Origin: Siphonobacter curvatus
GTDB lineage: Bacteria; Bacteroidota; Bacteroidia; Cytophagales; Spirosomataceae
Assembly (NCBI RefSeq): GCF_002943425.1
Contig: NZ_PTRA01000005.1
Span: 1-64,000, forward strand
DNA: 64,000 nucleotides
Direction of reading: 5' to 3'
Positions within the stretch are counted from its first letter, which is position 1. Every line of letters begins with the position of its first letter. This document shows, piece by piece, positions 17,775-26,799 of this stretch. The notes beneath the pieces are model-generated. The model worked only from the letters and a program-made list of their open reading frames with translations. It had not been told where the DNA came from and ran no database searches. The position numbers and the translations under genes were made by a program.

Positions 17775-20700
17775 TTACAAAGTCACGTTTAAACCCAACT
17801 GCAAACCCACCGGCTGCGGTGGCGTACCCAGGTCAATGCCCTGCTGATTCTGGTCACTGCTGGCACTCGATTCGGGGTCCAGACCCGTGTATTTGGTCAG
17901 CAGCCAGAGGTTGGTACCCACGGCGTAGAGGCGGAGGTTATCCAGTCCCACTTTCTTGGACCAGGTTTTCGGTAAGGTATAGCCCAGGGTCAGGGAACGA
18001 AGGCGGAGGAATGAGCCGTCTTCCAGCCAGCGGCTACCGCCATCGCGATAGTTGTTGACGTTGACACCATCGGGACGGGGTACGTCGGTGATGTCGCCGG
18101 GTTTCTGCCAGCGGGCCAGGTTGCTGGCGAAGATGATCCGGGCAGCGTCGCGGGCTCCGCCACCCTCTCCGAAGAATTTGTTGTGATTGTAAATTTTGTT
18201 TCCGTACGAAAAGGAAAAGAACACATTCAGATCGAAACCGCCGTAAGTCAGGTTATTGGTCAAACCGCCGAAGAGTTTGGGCCAGATGCTACCCAGAATC
18301 TGCCGGTCGTCCGTAGTAATTTTTCCGTCTTTGTTGACGTCTTCGTACACCACGTTTCCCGTCTGCGGATCAACGGACAATTGCTTGTACACCCAGAACG
18401 AATACAGCGGATGACCCTGCTGCTGCAAAATCAGATCGCGGCTGCCGTAGCGTAAGGGCGTTTCAAGTTTTTCAATGGTGTTGACGTTACGGGCCAGATT
18501 CAGGCTCGTCGTCCATTTGAGTTGAGACGTTTGAAGGTTGACCGATTGAATACCTAATTCAAAGCCTTTGTTGCTGATTTCTGCCGCGTTGCTCCAGTAG
18601 GTGCTAAATCCCGTTGTGGCGGGTAAGGTCAGTTGCAGCAGGCCATTGGTTGTGTATTTTTTGTAGACGTTGAATTCGGCGGATAGGCGTCCGCTGAAGA
18701 ACGCCAAGTCCAGACCTACGTTCAGCTGACGGGTTTTTTCCCACTGCAAATCCGGGTTGCCCAGTTGCTGGGGAGCAATGCCGGGACTACCCTGGTACGA
18801 AGCTCCTCCGGTCCACAAACCCTGGGCGGCGAAATTGCCGATGCCGTTCTGGTTTCCCGTAATGCCGTAACTGGCCCGCAGTTTCAAATCACTCAGTACC
18901 GTTATGTCTTTCAGGAATTCTTCCTGCTTGATTCGCCAGGCTGCCCCGACCGCCGGAAAGTAGCCCCATTTACGTTCATTCCCGAAGCGGGACGAGCCGT
19001 CAGCCCGGATACTGGCATTGATCAGGTACCGACCCGCAAAGTTGTAATCGGCTTTGGCGAAAAACGAGGCCAGCGTACTCTTACTCCAGTTCTGGGAAGC
19101 GGCCGTTGTCGAAGCCGACGAAATCTGCGTAAAGTTGTTATTGGCAAAACCACGGCCTTCGGCATACGTACGCTTTAGTACATCACTTTGCAGGGTATTT
19201 CCCACCAGCAATCCGAAGGTGTGTTTATTGCCTAACGTCTTGCGGTACGCCAGCGTCTGTTCGTTGAGAACGCTGGAAAACTGCGTTTGACTGGAAGTCG
19301 CCAGTCCCGACGGACTGCCCGCAATGAGTAGATTATTCCAGTATTCGGATTCGTCGTAGCCGTTGTAATCCAGCCCGAAGCTAGTACGGAATTTCAGTCC
19401 GGGTACGATTTCCGCTTCCCCATATACGTTCCCGATGTAACGCAGGCTGATGGAGTGAACGTCGTAATTATTGAGCAGTAACGTCAGGTTATCAAAACCC
19501 GCCCGGCCGACCAGTACACCGTTTTCGTAGGGCGAAAGATACGTAGGCGTGTGCAAAGCGGCCTGTAACAAACCGCCCTGTGGACCGTCCCCGGCCCGTG
19601 CCTGATTACGGAAGGTTCGGCTGAGGATATTACTCACCCCTACTTGGACCTTGTCGTTGACTTTTTGATCGAGATTGATTTTGAAGCTGGCCCGTTCGAA
19701 GTTGATGGGCTTGATGATGGCTTCCTGTTGCGTATAGCTACCGCCGATGTAATACTTGGTGTTGGTGGTTCCTCCGGCTAGTGACAAGTCGTAGTTCTGC
19801 AGGCGGGCGGTACGGAACAATTCGCCGAGGCGGTCGTAGGTTTGCTGTTCTTCCGGTAGTCCCCTACCCCCTTCGGATACGGGGCGGAAGGGTCGGTTAG
19901 CTTCCGTACGATTCAACGAAGGCGTATCCTTGCCCGTATTGATCCACCATTCATTGACCAGTTGGGCGTGTTCGGGACCCGTCGTCAAATCCCAGAGCCG
20001 GGCCGCTTTCGACCAGCCCGTGGAAGCATTGAGGCTTACCTTGGGTTTCTGTTCGAAGTTACCGCGTTTGGTCGTGATGAGAATAACGCCATTGGCCCCT
20101 CGCGATCCGTATAAAGCCGTGGCTTCGGCATCCTTCAGAATTTCGATACTTTCGATGTCGGAAGGGTTGATGTCGGCAATGGGTGAGGTCGCTTTTCCAC
20201 CCGTACTCACCGATTGCAAACTATTGTTATTGATGAAAACGCCGTCTACTACGTACAGCGGATCATTATCGGCATTGATGGATGTGGCTCCGCGAACGCG
20301 AATGTTTACGGCTTCGCCCGGTACGCCCGTGTTGCTGGAAATCTGTACACCAGGAATTTTACCCTGAAGCTGAGCGTCGAAACTACCTGTAGGAATATTT
20401 TTGGTATCGGAAGGGTCAATTTTGGTAATGGAACCGATCAGGTTTTTGCGTTCCTGTGTGCCATAGCCCACCACGACTACTTCACTCAGTTGGTTCTGAT
20501 CGGGTACTAGCTGAATCGTTAGCTGGGTTTGATTACCAACGCTTACCTCCTGCGTTTTGTAACCGATGAAGGAAACCACCAATCGAGCCCGGTCGGGGGC
20601 CTGACTGATTTCAAACTCACCATTGGCATTGGTGGATACCCCCTGAATAGTACCCTTAATCTGAATATTCACCCCCGGAATGCCTTTCCCCGTTTCATCA

Positions 20701-20852
20701 AGTACCTGCCCTTTGATGGGTCCTTCCGTCGCTCGCCAGTAGGATCGAACCTCTTTAGCAGGAATGGCGGCATGCCCCGATGATACGCTTAGGAGCAGAG
20801 GCAGCATCCAGGCCTTCCAATAATTCCCGTGCATGTGTACGTAATTTTTCAT
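17775..20852 (-). CDS. SusC/RagA-family TonB-linked outer-membrane transporter
   Basis: A 1025-residue TonB-dependent transporter. After the signal peptide (ending GHAAIPA) comes a CarboxypepD_reg-like domain (IKGQVLDETGKGIPGVNIQI). The SusC signature VVVGYGTQERKNLIGS is next, then the plug with VRGATSINADNDPLYVVDG and IEILKDAEATALYGSRGANG, and the barrel. First gene of the operon that continues with SusD, two DoxX-like proteins, cytochrome c and the SoxC-like enzyme. Its promoter and structured leader lie at 20990-21053. The ATG at 20852 gives M-K-N-Y; a second ATG seven codons in is also possible. Confidence 0.92.
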   Translation of the reverse strand: MKNYVHMHGNYWKAWMLPLLLSVSSGHAAIPAKEVRSYWRATEGPIKGQVLDETGKGIPGVNIQIKGTIQGVSTNANGEFEISQAPDRARLVVSFIGYKTQEVSVGNQTQLTIQLVPDQNQLSEVVVVGYGTQERKNLIGSITKIDPSDTKNIPTGSFDAQLQGKIPGVQISSNTGVPGEAVNIRVRGATSINADNDPLYVVDGVFINNNSLQSVSTGGKATSPIADINPSDIESIEILKDAEATALYGSRGANGVILITTKRGNFEQKPKVSLNASTGWSKAARLWDLTTGPEHAQLVNEWWINTGKDTPSLNRTEANRPFRPVSEGGRGLPEEQQTYDRLGELFRTARLQNYDLSLAGGTTNTKYYIGGSYTQQEAIIKPINFERASFKINLDQKVNDKVQVGVSNILSRTFRNQARAGDGPQGGLLQAALHTPTYLSPYENGVLVGRAGFDNLTLLLNNYDVHSISLRYIGNVYGEAEIVPGLKFRTSFGLDYNGYDESEYWNNLLIAGSPSGLATSSQTQFSSVLNEQTLAYRKTLGNKHTFGLLVGNTLQSDVLKRTYAEGRGFANNNFTQISSASTTAASQNWSKSTLASFFAKADYNFAGRYLINASIRADGSSRFGNERKWGYFPAVGAAWRIKQEEFLKDITVLSDLKLRASYGITGNQNGIGNFAAQGLWTGGASYQGSPGIAPQQLGNPDLQWEKTRQLNVGLDLAFFSGRLSAEFNVYKKYTTNGLLQLTLPATTGFSTYWSNAAEISNKGFELGIQSVNLQTSQLKWTTSLNLARNVNTIEKLETPLRYGSRDLILQQQGHPLYSFWVYKQLSVDPQTGNVVYEDVNKDGKITTDDRQILGSIWPKLFGGLTNNLTYGGFDLNVFFSFSYGNKIYNHNKFFGEGGGARDAARIIFASNLARWQKPGDITDVPRPDGVNVNNYRDGGSRWLEDGSFLRLRSLTLGYTLPKTWSKKVGLDNLRLYAVGTNLWLLTKYTGLDPESSASSDQNQQGIDLGTPPQPVGLQLGLNVTL

Positions 20853-20989
20853 TCAATAACTGTAATGGTTGAGTACTAAAACATTTTCTATAATTCATAT
20901 AGATTAACTATACAAACTAAAAACGTAGATTCACAATGGGTTCACTCAATTGAAGGTTTGAGATGCTTGGCGACCGATGGAGGGCGGGG

Positions 20990-21038
20990 CGGAGGTCCTC
21001 TCTGACGGAAAAGCTCGACAAAACTAGAGAGGCTTCCG
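20990..21038 (-). promoter_or_regulatory. Structured 5' leader with competing hairpins
   Basis: At the predicted 5' end of the SusC operon transcript, CGGA plus CCTCTCT (RNA-sense, plus-strand arms 21035-21038 and 21026-21032) pair with AGAGAGG plus TCCG (20997-21003 and 20990-20993). The 3' arm of an alternative helix, ACGGAA with TTCCGT (21005-21010 and 21034-21039), uses the same bases. The two folds exclude each other. The leader from here to the ATG is about 180 bases. It does not match the SAM, TPP or cobalamin riboswitch consensus that I know. Confidence 0.45.
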
Positions 21039-21045
21039 TATTTAG

Positions 21046-21053
21046 CAAATATA
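21046..21053 (-). promoter_or_regulatory. Bacteroidota -7 box of the SusC operon
   Basis: On the minus strand this is TATATTTG, an exact match to the Bacteroidota -7 consensus TAnnTTTG. A TTA, one base off the -33 TTG, lies 19 bases upstream. Transcription would start near 21038, exactly at the first base of the hairpin leader. The remainder of the 513-base spacer 20853-21365 is AT-rich and holds no gene that I can support. Confidence 0.55.
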
Positions 21054-21365
21054 ATCTACAGAATTTATAGACTAATAAATTATATTCTTGGTTCTGTCAC
21101 AAAAGATATATTATATGTCACATTTACGGGGCTGAAAGTAAGATCTCCGATCTTCAACGAATGGCTTACCATCTTTACAATTTCAATTTGCTACGATCAC
21201 CCATCTTTTAAAATGATCCCTCTGAAAAGATTGAGTATTAGTAACGTCATGTGTTAAGTAATACTTATCATTTAGTTTTAAAATGAGCTATAATTCTGAT
21301 GGTTAAGTCCGATTTCATTCAAAAAATCATATTTTCACGTTTCTAATTACTATCACCGCCCTACC

Positions 21366-21869
21366 GTGAAACTACTTTTATACGTGCTTTTTCTGTCGCC
21401 ATCTATTCCTAGTTTGGCCCAAACGTATCCATGTGAGTCTGCTTTTTCCGTTAAAAATGGCTACACACTTGAAGAAAAAATTTCCAGTATCAATCCGCAG
21501 CAAAAAGATGCCCTAGGGAGATGGAAATGGATTGAAATCCGAAAGGAAAAGAAGCAGAAACAACCCGCCTCCTATTTACTCAATCTGACGTTCTACAATC
21601 AAACGGCCGGAGAAGAACGGAATCATGCTGAAGTCCTTTTCAAGGACCAATCCAGACACGTTTTCAAACGGGTAACGTCCCAAAGTGAGTTATCTCATGG
21701 AAGGGGATATAAACATTCGGCCGTGGTTTATCTGACTCCTGAGGAACGTGAACTACTTGAAAATAAGCTGATTGAGCAAATAATCATCAATCATGAAGTT
21801 AGTAAAGAAATCAATGAAGATGACACGTTATACGTGCAAAGTATGGCCCAGTGTATCTTTTCAAAATAA
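21366..21869 (+). CDS. Secreted hypothetical protein
   Basis: A 167-residue protein with a signal peptide (MKLLLYVLFLSPSIPSLAQ) and a mature domain of about 148 residues. It has two cysteines near the termini (CESAF and QCIFS) that could form a disulfide. The mature part is rich in Lys and Glu. I recognise no family. The start is GTG at 21366; there is no ATG upstream in frame that keeps the signal peptide. It is monocistronic and ends before a strong terminator. Confidence 0.6.
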   Translation: MKLLLYVLFLSPSIPSLAQTYPCESAFSVKNGYTLEEKISSINPQQKDALGRWKWIEIRKEKKQKQPASYLLNLTFYNQTAGEERNHAEVLFKDQSRHVFKRVTSQSELSHGRGYKHSAVVYLTPEERELLENKLIEQIIINHEVSKEINEDDTLYVQSMAQCIFSK

Positions 21870-21874
21870 TTAGC

Positions 21875-21922
21875 TTAGTACTCCAGGAATGCCCCACGGG
21901 ATTATCATTCCTGGAGTACTAA
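21875..21922. terminator. 17-bp perfect hairpin between convergent genes
   Basis: The arms 21875-21891 and 21906-21922 are perfectly complementary (17 bp) with a 14-base loop. It separates the 3' ends of the secreted hypothetical gene and the DUF1080 gene and is followed by CCTTTT on the plus strand. It should terminate both. Confidence 0.8.
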
Positions 21923-21926
21923 CCTT

Positions 21927-23726
21927 TTACAGGGCTTTCACACGAATATTTCGGAAGCGAACCACCGAACCGTGCCCCAGAAAACCAATGTGCCCGGAGG
22001 TACGTTTCAAACCGGGATGTTCTTTGTGGTCGGGGGTACCATTTTGGCTTGCTTCGGCTACGTCACCGTCCAGAATCGTTACGCCATTCAGTACCACTTT
22101 CACACGTGTACCACGGACCGTTACTTCCTCCGTATTCCATTCCCCAACGGGTTTCATACCTTCCCGCTTCGCCGGAATAATGCCATAGACGGATCCGTGA
22201 TACTGGTAGGGTTGCAGGTTCTTGTACTGGTCTGCCGTATTATCCAGAATCTGTAATTCCATACCGGTGTAAGCGGCATCGCCTTCGAGCGGAGCCCGAA
22301 TACCCAGTCCGTTATTTGCTCCCGGCGTAAGCTGGAAATCGAACCGGAATATAAAATCGGCGTACTCGTCTTTGGTATACAAGTTTCCCTGTCCCTTGCC
22401 GGTGGGCTCAATCACCAGATTCTGGTCTTTGATTACGTAGTCTTCTTTGTTACCCGTCCATTGCTCCAGATCGGAACCATCGAAGAGGACCTTGAAACCT
22501 TCCTGCTTTTCTGCTTCGGTTAGGGTAAACAACTGGGGTAAGCCTGCCAGATGCTTTTCCAAGGTAGCGGGCTGACTGAGATACGGCAAACTCTTCTGCA
22601 ACCATTCGCGAACTTCCAAATTATTAAAATGAGGTTCGGCTAACGCAATCTGAGCAACCGCTTCAGCGGCTGGTTTTCGCAATACGGGATGGTTTAGAAA
22701 ACTCGCGGCGTACGAAAGAGCCGCGTATTGACGAAGGCTCCCTACTTCTCTTAGAATTTCTTGTCTCTGTTGCGGGGTACGGGCTACGGCCATGCTCTTT
22801 TGTAGCAACACAAGTCGCTGGGCTTCCGTATACGAAGGATGGTTCAATCGCTGGAGATTGGCCGTCAGATCCTTCGTAAGCGGGATGATGAGTTGCTCGG
22901 CGGCTAGTCGGGTAGCCTGTTGGGAAGACTGACTGGCCGCCTCGACCAAGGCCCGAGCTGCCTTTTCGGCCGTAGCAGTATGCCCCGCCTCCCCTACCCG
23001 CTTTATCCAGAGCAGATAGGAGGCTGTAGCGTTGGAGGCTTCGAACCTATACTGCCGATCTGCCGCTGCACGAGCCAGTAAAGCTCCGGAACCTGGATTG
23101 CCGATATTCGCGAGAGCGTATAAAGCTAATTTCTTCGCATGATCAGAACCGTTTTGAGCGAGTTGGGTCAGAACGGGTACGGCCTCCCCAGTACGAGTTT
23201 TACCAATGGCTTCGATCAGGTATAACTGAGCAGGTTCCTGAGCCGTTTTCAACGCTTTGAGCAGTGCTTGCCGGGCGGAAGGCGTATTGATTTTCACCAG
23301 AGCCCGGGCAGCCGGATCAGCCAGTCGATTATCTGCCAGGAAAGAGGCCAGCGTAGCCACTGCTTCTTCTTTTCCCACCATCTGCAATTGGGCGATCAGA
23401 AAGGCTTTGGCTTCGGGTGTAGTGGCCTGTTTCAGGGCCTTCTGATACGCCATTGAACTTTTCATGCGGTCGGCAGAACGATTGCTGGCGTAGGCTGTAT
23501 ACCCTCCCAGGGCGTACTCCGTCTGGGTATGATCGCCCGGTGTATTCAGGCCCGCCGCCAGAGCTAGAAGTCCTTCTTCGTTGAGTTTGCCCACTTCGCC
23601 CATTGCCGTTTGTAGCTGGGTTTGATTGCCCGCCGGTAATTGAGCTAATACGCCCGCGACGCGGTCAGACTGAGCCCATGCGGCCTGCTGGAAGAGAATC
23701 CCCAATAGAAGTATGCTTGGTTTCAT
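21927..23726 (-). CDS. HEAT-repeat plus DUF1080 (3-keto-disaccharide hydrolase) protein
   Basis: A 599-residue exported protein. A signal peptide (MKPSILLLGILFQQAAWAQ) is followed by about 380 residues of alanine-rich helical HEAT-like repeats, for example AAVPVLTQLAQNGSDHAKKLALYALANIG-type units. The last 200 residues form a DUF1080 jelly-roll (FKVLFDGSDLEQWTG, then DFIFRFDFQLTPGANNGLGI). DUF1080 proteins act on 3-keto-glycosides. A longer frame reaches 23873 but overlaps the upstream gene, and the ATG at 23726 gives a proper signal peptide. It is 31 bases after a Gfo/Idh/MocA gene, the usual partner that makes or uses 3-keto sugars. Confidence 0.85.
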   Translation of the reverse strand: MKPSILLLGILFQQAAWAQSDRVAGVLAQLPAGNQTQLQTAMGEVGKLNEEGLLALAAGLNTPGDHTQTEYALGGYTAYASNRSADRMKSSMAYQKALKQATTPEAKAFLIAQLQMVGKEEAVATLASFLADNRLADPAARALVKINTPSARQALLKALKTAQEPAQLYLIEAIGKTRTGEAVPVLTQLAQNGSDHAKKLALYALANIGNPGSGALLARAAADRQYRFEASNATASYLLWIKRVGEAGHTATAEKAARALVEAASQSSQQATRLAAEQLIIPLTKDLTANLQRLNHPSYTEAQRLVLLQKSMAVARTPQQRQEILREVGSLRQYAALSYAASFLNHPVLRKPAAEAVAQIALAEPHFNNLEVREWLQKSLPYLSQPATLEKHLAGLPQLFTLTEAEKQEGFKVLFDGSDLEQWTGNKEDYVIKDQNLVIEPTGKGQGNLYTKDEYADFIFRFDFQLTPGANNGLGIRAPLEGDAAYTGMELQILDNTADQYKNLQPYQYHGSVYGIIPAKREGMKPVGEWNTEEVTVRGTRVKVVLNGVTILDGDVAEASQNGTPDHKEHPGLKRTSGHIGFLGHGSVVRFRNIRVKAL

Positions 23727-23757
23727 AGAATAGAGGAATAAGGCAATTGAAAACAAA

Positions 23758-25017
23758 TTACATAACCCAGGGAGCACGCATGGGTTGATCGATGAGGCGA
23801 TTGGCTCCTTCATCATCAATGAAGACTTGATTTTTTGGATCGAAGCGAAGCGAACGGCCCAGTCGCAGAGCAATGATTCCCATGTTGACCAGGGTACAGG
23901 AACGGTAGCCGTTCTGTTCGTTCAGGGCAAAGGGTTTCCGCTCCCGTACAGATTCCAGAAAGTTAGTCACCTGGGGTTTCGGATCTGGAAAGGACGCCAG
24001 TTTGCGGGCTAAATCAGGAATATCCGAGCGGAATTCGGGATACAGTTTTCCTTTGGGCCCCTGAATGTAGGGTACGCCTTCATCACGACCTTCACCGTCG
24101 AGTACGATTTTACAACCATCGGCGTACGTGTAGGTAATGCGTCGCCAGGTACCCACCGCATCTGGATGCTGCTGGGGAGCGTCAATTTCTACGCTAATCG
24201 GGCTTTCGTTGTCTTTGCCCAGAAAGTACTGGATTGGATCGAGGTAATGCTGGCCCATGTCGCCCAGTCCGCCGCCATCGTAATCCCAGTACCCCCGAAA
24301 CGTTCCATGAACGCGATGGGCGTTGTAGGGCTTGTACGGAGCCGGTCCTAACCAGCTTTCGTAATCCAGTTCGGTAGGTACGGGGGCTTCTTCTAGGTGG
24401 GTCTTGCCTACCCAGTAAAATTTCCAGTCAAAGCCCGTATGCTTACTTACCGTAACCGTCAGGGGCCAGCCCAGCAATCCGCTTTCCACAAGCTTCTTAA
24501 TGGGCCGCACCGTCGTTTTCATGCCGTAAAAGGTATCCTGAAACCGGAACCAGGTATTCAGCCGAAACATGCGTCCGTATTGAGCAACGGCTTCTTTCAC
24601 GCGTTTTCCCTCGCCGATGGTCCGCGTCATGGGTTTTTCGCACCAGATGTCTTTACCAGCCCGGGCGGCGTCTACCGCCATGAGTCCGTGCCAGTGGGGC
24701 GGTGTGGCAATGTGTACAATATCGACTTCGGGTAACAGAAGCAGTTCGCGGTAGTCCTTAAACGTTTTGATGCCTGAGCCACCAGCCAATTCCAGCCCTT
24801 TCTGTAAATGGGTTTGATCCACGTCGCACAAAGCGACCACGCGGGTACCCGCGTAAGGAATGTGCCCACGGCCCATCCCTCCTAGACCAATGATTCCTTT
24901 GGTCAACTGATCACTGGGGGCCAGATACCCCTTGCCGAGTACGTGCCGGGGCACTATACTGAAGGCCGCTACGGCAGCGGCCGTTTGCTTAAGAAATTTT
25001 CTGCGGGAATGCGTCAT
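23758..25017 (-). CDS. Gfo/Idh/MocA-family oxidoreductase with Tat signal
   Basis: A 419-residue NAD(P)-dependent sugar oxidoreductase. The N-terminus SRRKFLKQTAAAVAAFSIVP is a twin-arginine signal. The Rossmann motif GIIGLGGMGRGHIP follows at about 40-53. The substrate-side motif WCEKPMTRTIGEG contains the conserved EKP lysine, and GGGLGDMGQHYLDPIQYF fits the family's second domain. Secreted members commonly convert sugars or glycosides to 3-keto forms with tightly bound NAD. It is the first gene of a two-gene unit with the DUF1080 protein. Confidence 0.88.
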   Translation of the reverse strand: MTHSRRKFLKQTAAAVAAFSIVPRHVLGKGYLAPSDQLTKGIIGLGGMGRGHIPYAGTRVVALCDVDQTHLQKGLELAGGSGIKTFKDYRELLLLPEVDIVHIATPPHWHGLMAVDAARAGKDIWCEKPMTRTIGEGKRVKEAVAQYGRMFRLNTWFRFQDTFYGMKTTVRPIKKLVESGLLGWPLTVTVSKHTGFDWKFYWVGKTHLEEAPVPTELDYESWLGPAPYKPYNAHRVHGTFRGYWDYDGGGLGDMGQHYLDPIQYFLGKDNESPISVEIDAPQQHPDAVGTWRRITYTYADGCKIVLDGEGRDEGVPYIQGPKGKLYPEFRSDIPDLARKLASFPDPKPQVTNFLESVRERKPFALNEQNGYRSCTLVNMGIIALRLGRSLRFDPKNQVFIDDEGANRLIDQPMRAPWVM

Positions 25018-25148
25018 ACGGGAATAGAGGAATGCGTGATGCGGACTGCGTAACGGCTTGCGAACAGGCAGGCCATCATGCGTTGGGTAAGGTACGGAAA
25101 TTGACCTGTTTACCCAAAACTCCGGATTGCTTTCTCCCCTATGAACAC

Positions 25149-26606
25149 CTAAGCACGCCCCATGCGGCGTTCGAGTTCCTGCAACTGCGGCAGATACTGC
25201 TTTTCGATAACGTGAAGTTCTTCCTGACAGTACTGGCGGGCTAACTCCCAGACGGCCGTAGCAAAAAGCATTTTGTCTTTGTAATTCTGCTCGTCGCTCA
25301 GCTTGGGATCGAACGAAAAGGGTACGGTTTTCTTGGCCTGCTCAAAGAGTTCCATCCGCAAACCGGGACGTATGGCTAGGAATGCTTGAATGACTTCGTA
25401 CTGCCGTTCGTACCAGCGATTTTTCCACTGATTGTATTCGTCCTGCCAGTTCTTTTCTTCTTTTGGAGCCTGCGGTTTCGGTGCAGGGGCCGCGGGTTGG
25501 CCCGTAGCAAATAGGGAAGGCGACAGAATCAGCGTATTGAGATACCCCCCAATATTCTGAATGGGTGAGTTTTTCTTGCGAGCCTGTTTTAGAGTCGTTT
25601 GAATACTGGTCCGGATGTGTTCAATGGGAGCTTTCTCCAGCCACTGCCAGACGGTTTGCTCGGAAACGTAAGCACTGACCAGTGGGAAAATTTCATCAAA
25701 GTGTGATACTTCCACGGCCGAACCCTCTTCTTCCGGTACGGGTTCCTGAACCGGAGCCCGTTTTAATTTTAATACCGGCGGTACCGCTCCCTGACTCGTA
25801 TCGTTTTTGCTAATGTTGTAAAAGCGAATGGCCACTACCGCGTTTGACTTTAACTTGAATGGGAGTTCGTAGGGATAGTTCTTGGCCTGTACGCCTTCGT
25901 AATCAAACCGGATGTCGGTATACTTCTGCAAATCCTCCTTGGCCTTCTCCAGAACCCGGTCGCGAAAGTGCCCATAAAGCTTGTACTCCTCCTCCATGCC
26001 GAGCATCGCTTTGAGTTCCTGTAATTCAATCGTCCGCTCCCCCAGTTTTTCGTACTGCTTGAGCAATTCGTAAATCCGTACGGTATAGGGACTCGACAGG
26101 TCGAGAATATTCGCCATCTCGTATACCAGATACCGCTCCTTGAGTTCAATCAGAAAGGGCTTTAGATCGGGATGAAAGGAAACCTTCAGGTACACCCGAT
26201 CGTCGTCCAGACGTTTCGACTGAATGATTTTACGCTGTACGTCATCTGGCGTTTTAATACCACCAATAATGGGCGTTTCCAGCGTTTCGTAGACGCCATC
26301 AGTTTTGACCTTTAGCTTGATGATTTTACTCATCAGGCCGCGGGCTCCTTCTTTGAGATCTTCGTAGGTACGACCGTCCTTGCGTAAGCCAAAATCCTGA
26401 ATGACATCCCGGAAAAAAATCTTATACTCTTTGAAGTCGCGGTCTTCCCAGTCAATCATGGAAATCATCTTGGCAAATACCCGCGTTTCCCAAATGGTGA
26501 ATTTATAATGGGCTTCTACCAGAGCGTTTGACTTCCGGATCAGAACTACGGTATTATTTCGCTTCTTTTTACGGGTATTCTTACGAGGATTAAGCTTTTT
26601 CTCCAC
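25149..26606 (-). CDS. rep: Rep_3-family plasmid replication initiator
   Basis: A 485-residue initiator that should bind the iterons upstream and open the origin. The N-terminal 270 residues match the Rep_3/RepB winged-helix pair: LVEAHYKFTIWETRVFAKMI, then LDLSSPYTVRIYELLKQYEKLGERTIEL and FRDRVLEKAKEDLQKYTDIRF. The rest is a longer, less conserved tail with a proline-alanine linker (about 375-390) and a helical, glutamine-rich end. The N-terminus is strongly basic (KKLNPRKNTRKKKRNN). The start is GTG at 26606. It is adjacent to 14 iterons, a DnaA box and parAB, so the function is well supported. Confidence 0.88.
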   Translation of the reverse strand: MEKKLNPRKNTRKKKRNNTVVLIRKSNALVEAHYKFTIWETRVFAKMISMIDWEDRDFKEYKIFFRDVIQDFGLRKDGRTYEDLKEGARGLMSKIIKLKVKTDGVYETLETPIIGGIKTPDDVQRKIIQSKRLDDDRVYLKVSFHPDLKPFLIELKERYLVYEMANILDLSSPYTVRIYELLKQYEKLGERTIELQELKAMLGMEEEYKLYGHFRDRVLEKAKEDLQKYTDIRFDYEGVQAKNYPYELPFKLKSNAVVAIRFYNISKNDTSQGAVPPVLKLKRAPVQEPVPEEEGSAVEVSHFDEIFPLVSAYVSEQTVWQWLEKAPIEHIRTSIQTTLKQARKKNSPIQNIGGYLNTLILSPSLFATGQPAAPAPKPQAPKEEKNWQDEYNQWKNRWYERQYEVIQAFLAIRPGLRMELFEQAKKTVPFSFDPKLSDEQNYKDKMLFATAVWELARQYCQEELHVIEKQYLPQLQELERRMGRA

Positions 26607-26659
26607 TAGGCATTCGATTTAAAGGCAGCTTTCTGAACGATTTTGTGCATACACTAACC

Positions 26660-26678
26660 AACTATCACAAATTCCACG
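26660..26678 (-). repeat. Inverted iteron near the rep start
   Basis: AACTATCACAAATTCCACG is the iteron in the orientation opposite to the four tandem copies at 26708-26783. It lies 54 bases upstream of the rep GTG. Inverted iteron copies at a rep promoter are used for autorepression in other Rep_3 plasmids, so this is a likely rep operator. Confidence 0.6.
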
Positions 26679-26707
26679 CTTCCAAGGTACGAAACAAACG
26701 TGATTTC

Positions 26708-26783
26708 TGTGATAGTTTTACGTGCATTTTGTGATAGTTTGGTGTGAAATCTGTGATAGTTGTACGTGGAATCTGTGATAGTT
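26708..26783 (+). repeat. Four tandem 22-bp iterons
   Basis: TGTGATAGTT starts at 26708, 26730, 26752 and 26774, an exact 22-base period. The spacers share GTG, A and T positions such as ACGTGCATT, GTGTGAAAT and ACGTGGAAT. Two helical turns per repeat place all copies on one face of the DNA, as expected for Rep loading at an origin. Confidence 0.92.
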
Positions 26784-26790
26784 TCTCAAG

Positions 26791-26799
26791 TTATCCACA
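26791..26799 (+). promoter_or_regulatory. DnaA box
   Basis: TTATCCACA is a perfect consensus DnaA box, 8 bases after the last tandem iteron and directly before the AT-rich tract. This is the expected place in an iteron plasmid origin that uses host DnaA. Confidence 0.8.

Noticed and set aside
20990-21038. SAM or other known riboswitch in the SusC operon leader
   Set aside because: The conserved blocks of SAM-I, TPP and cobalamin classes are absent; only a two-state hairpin is supported.
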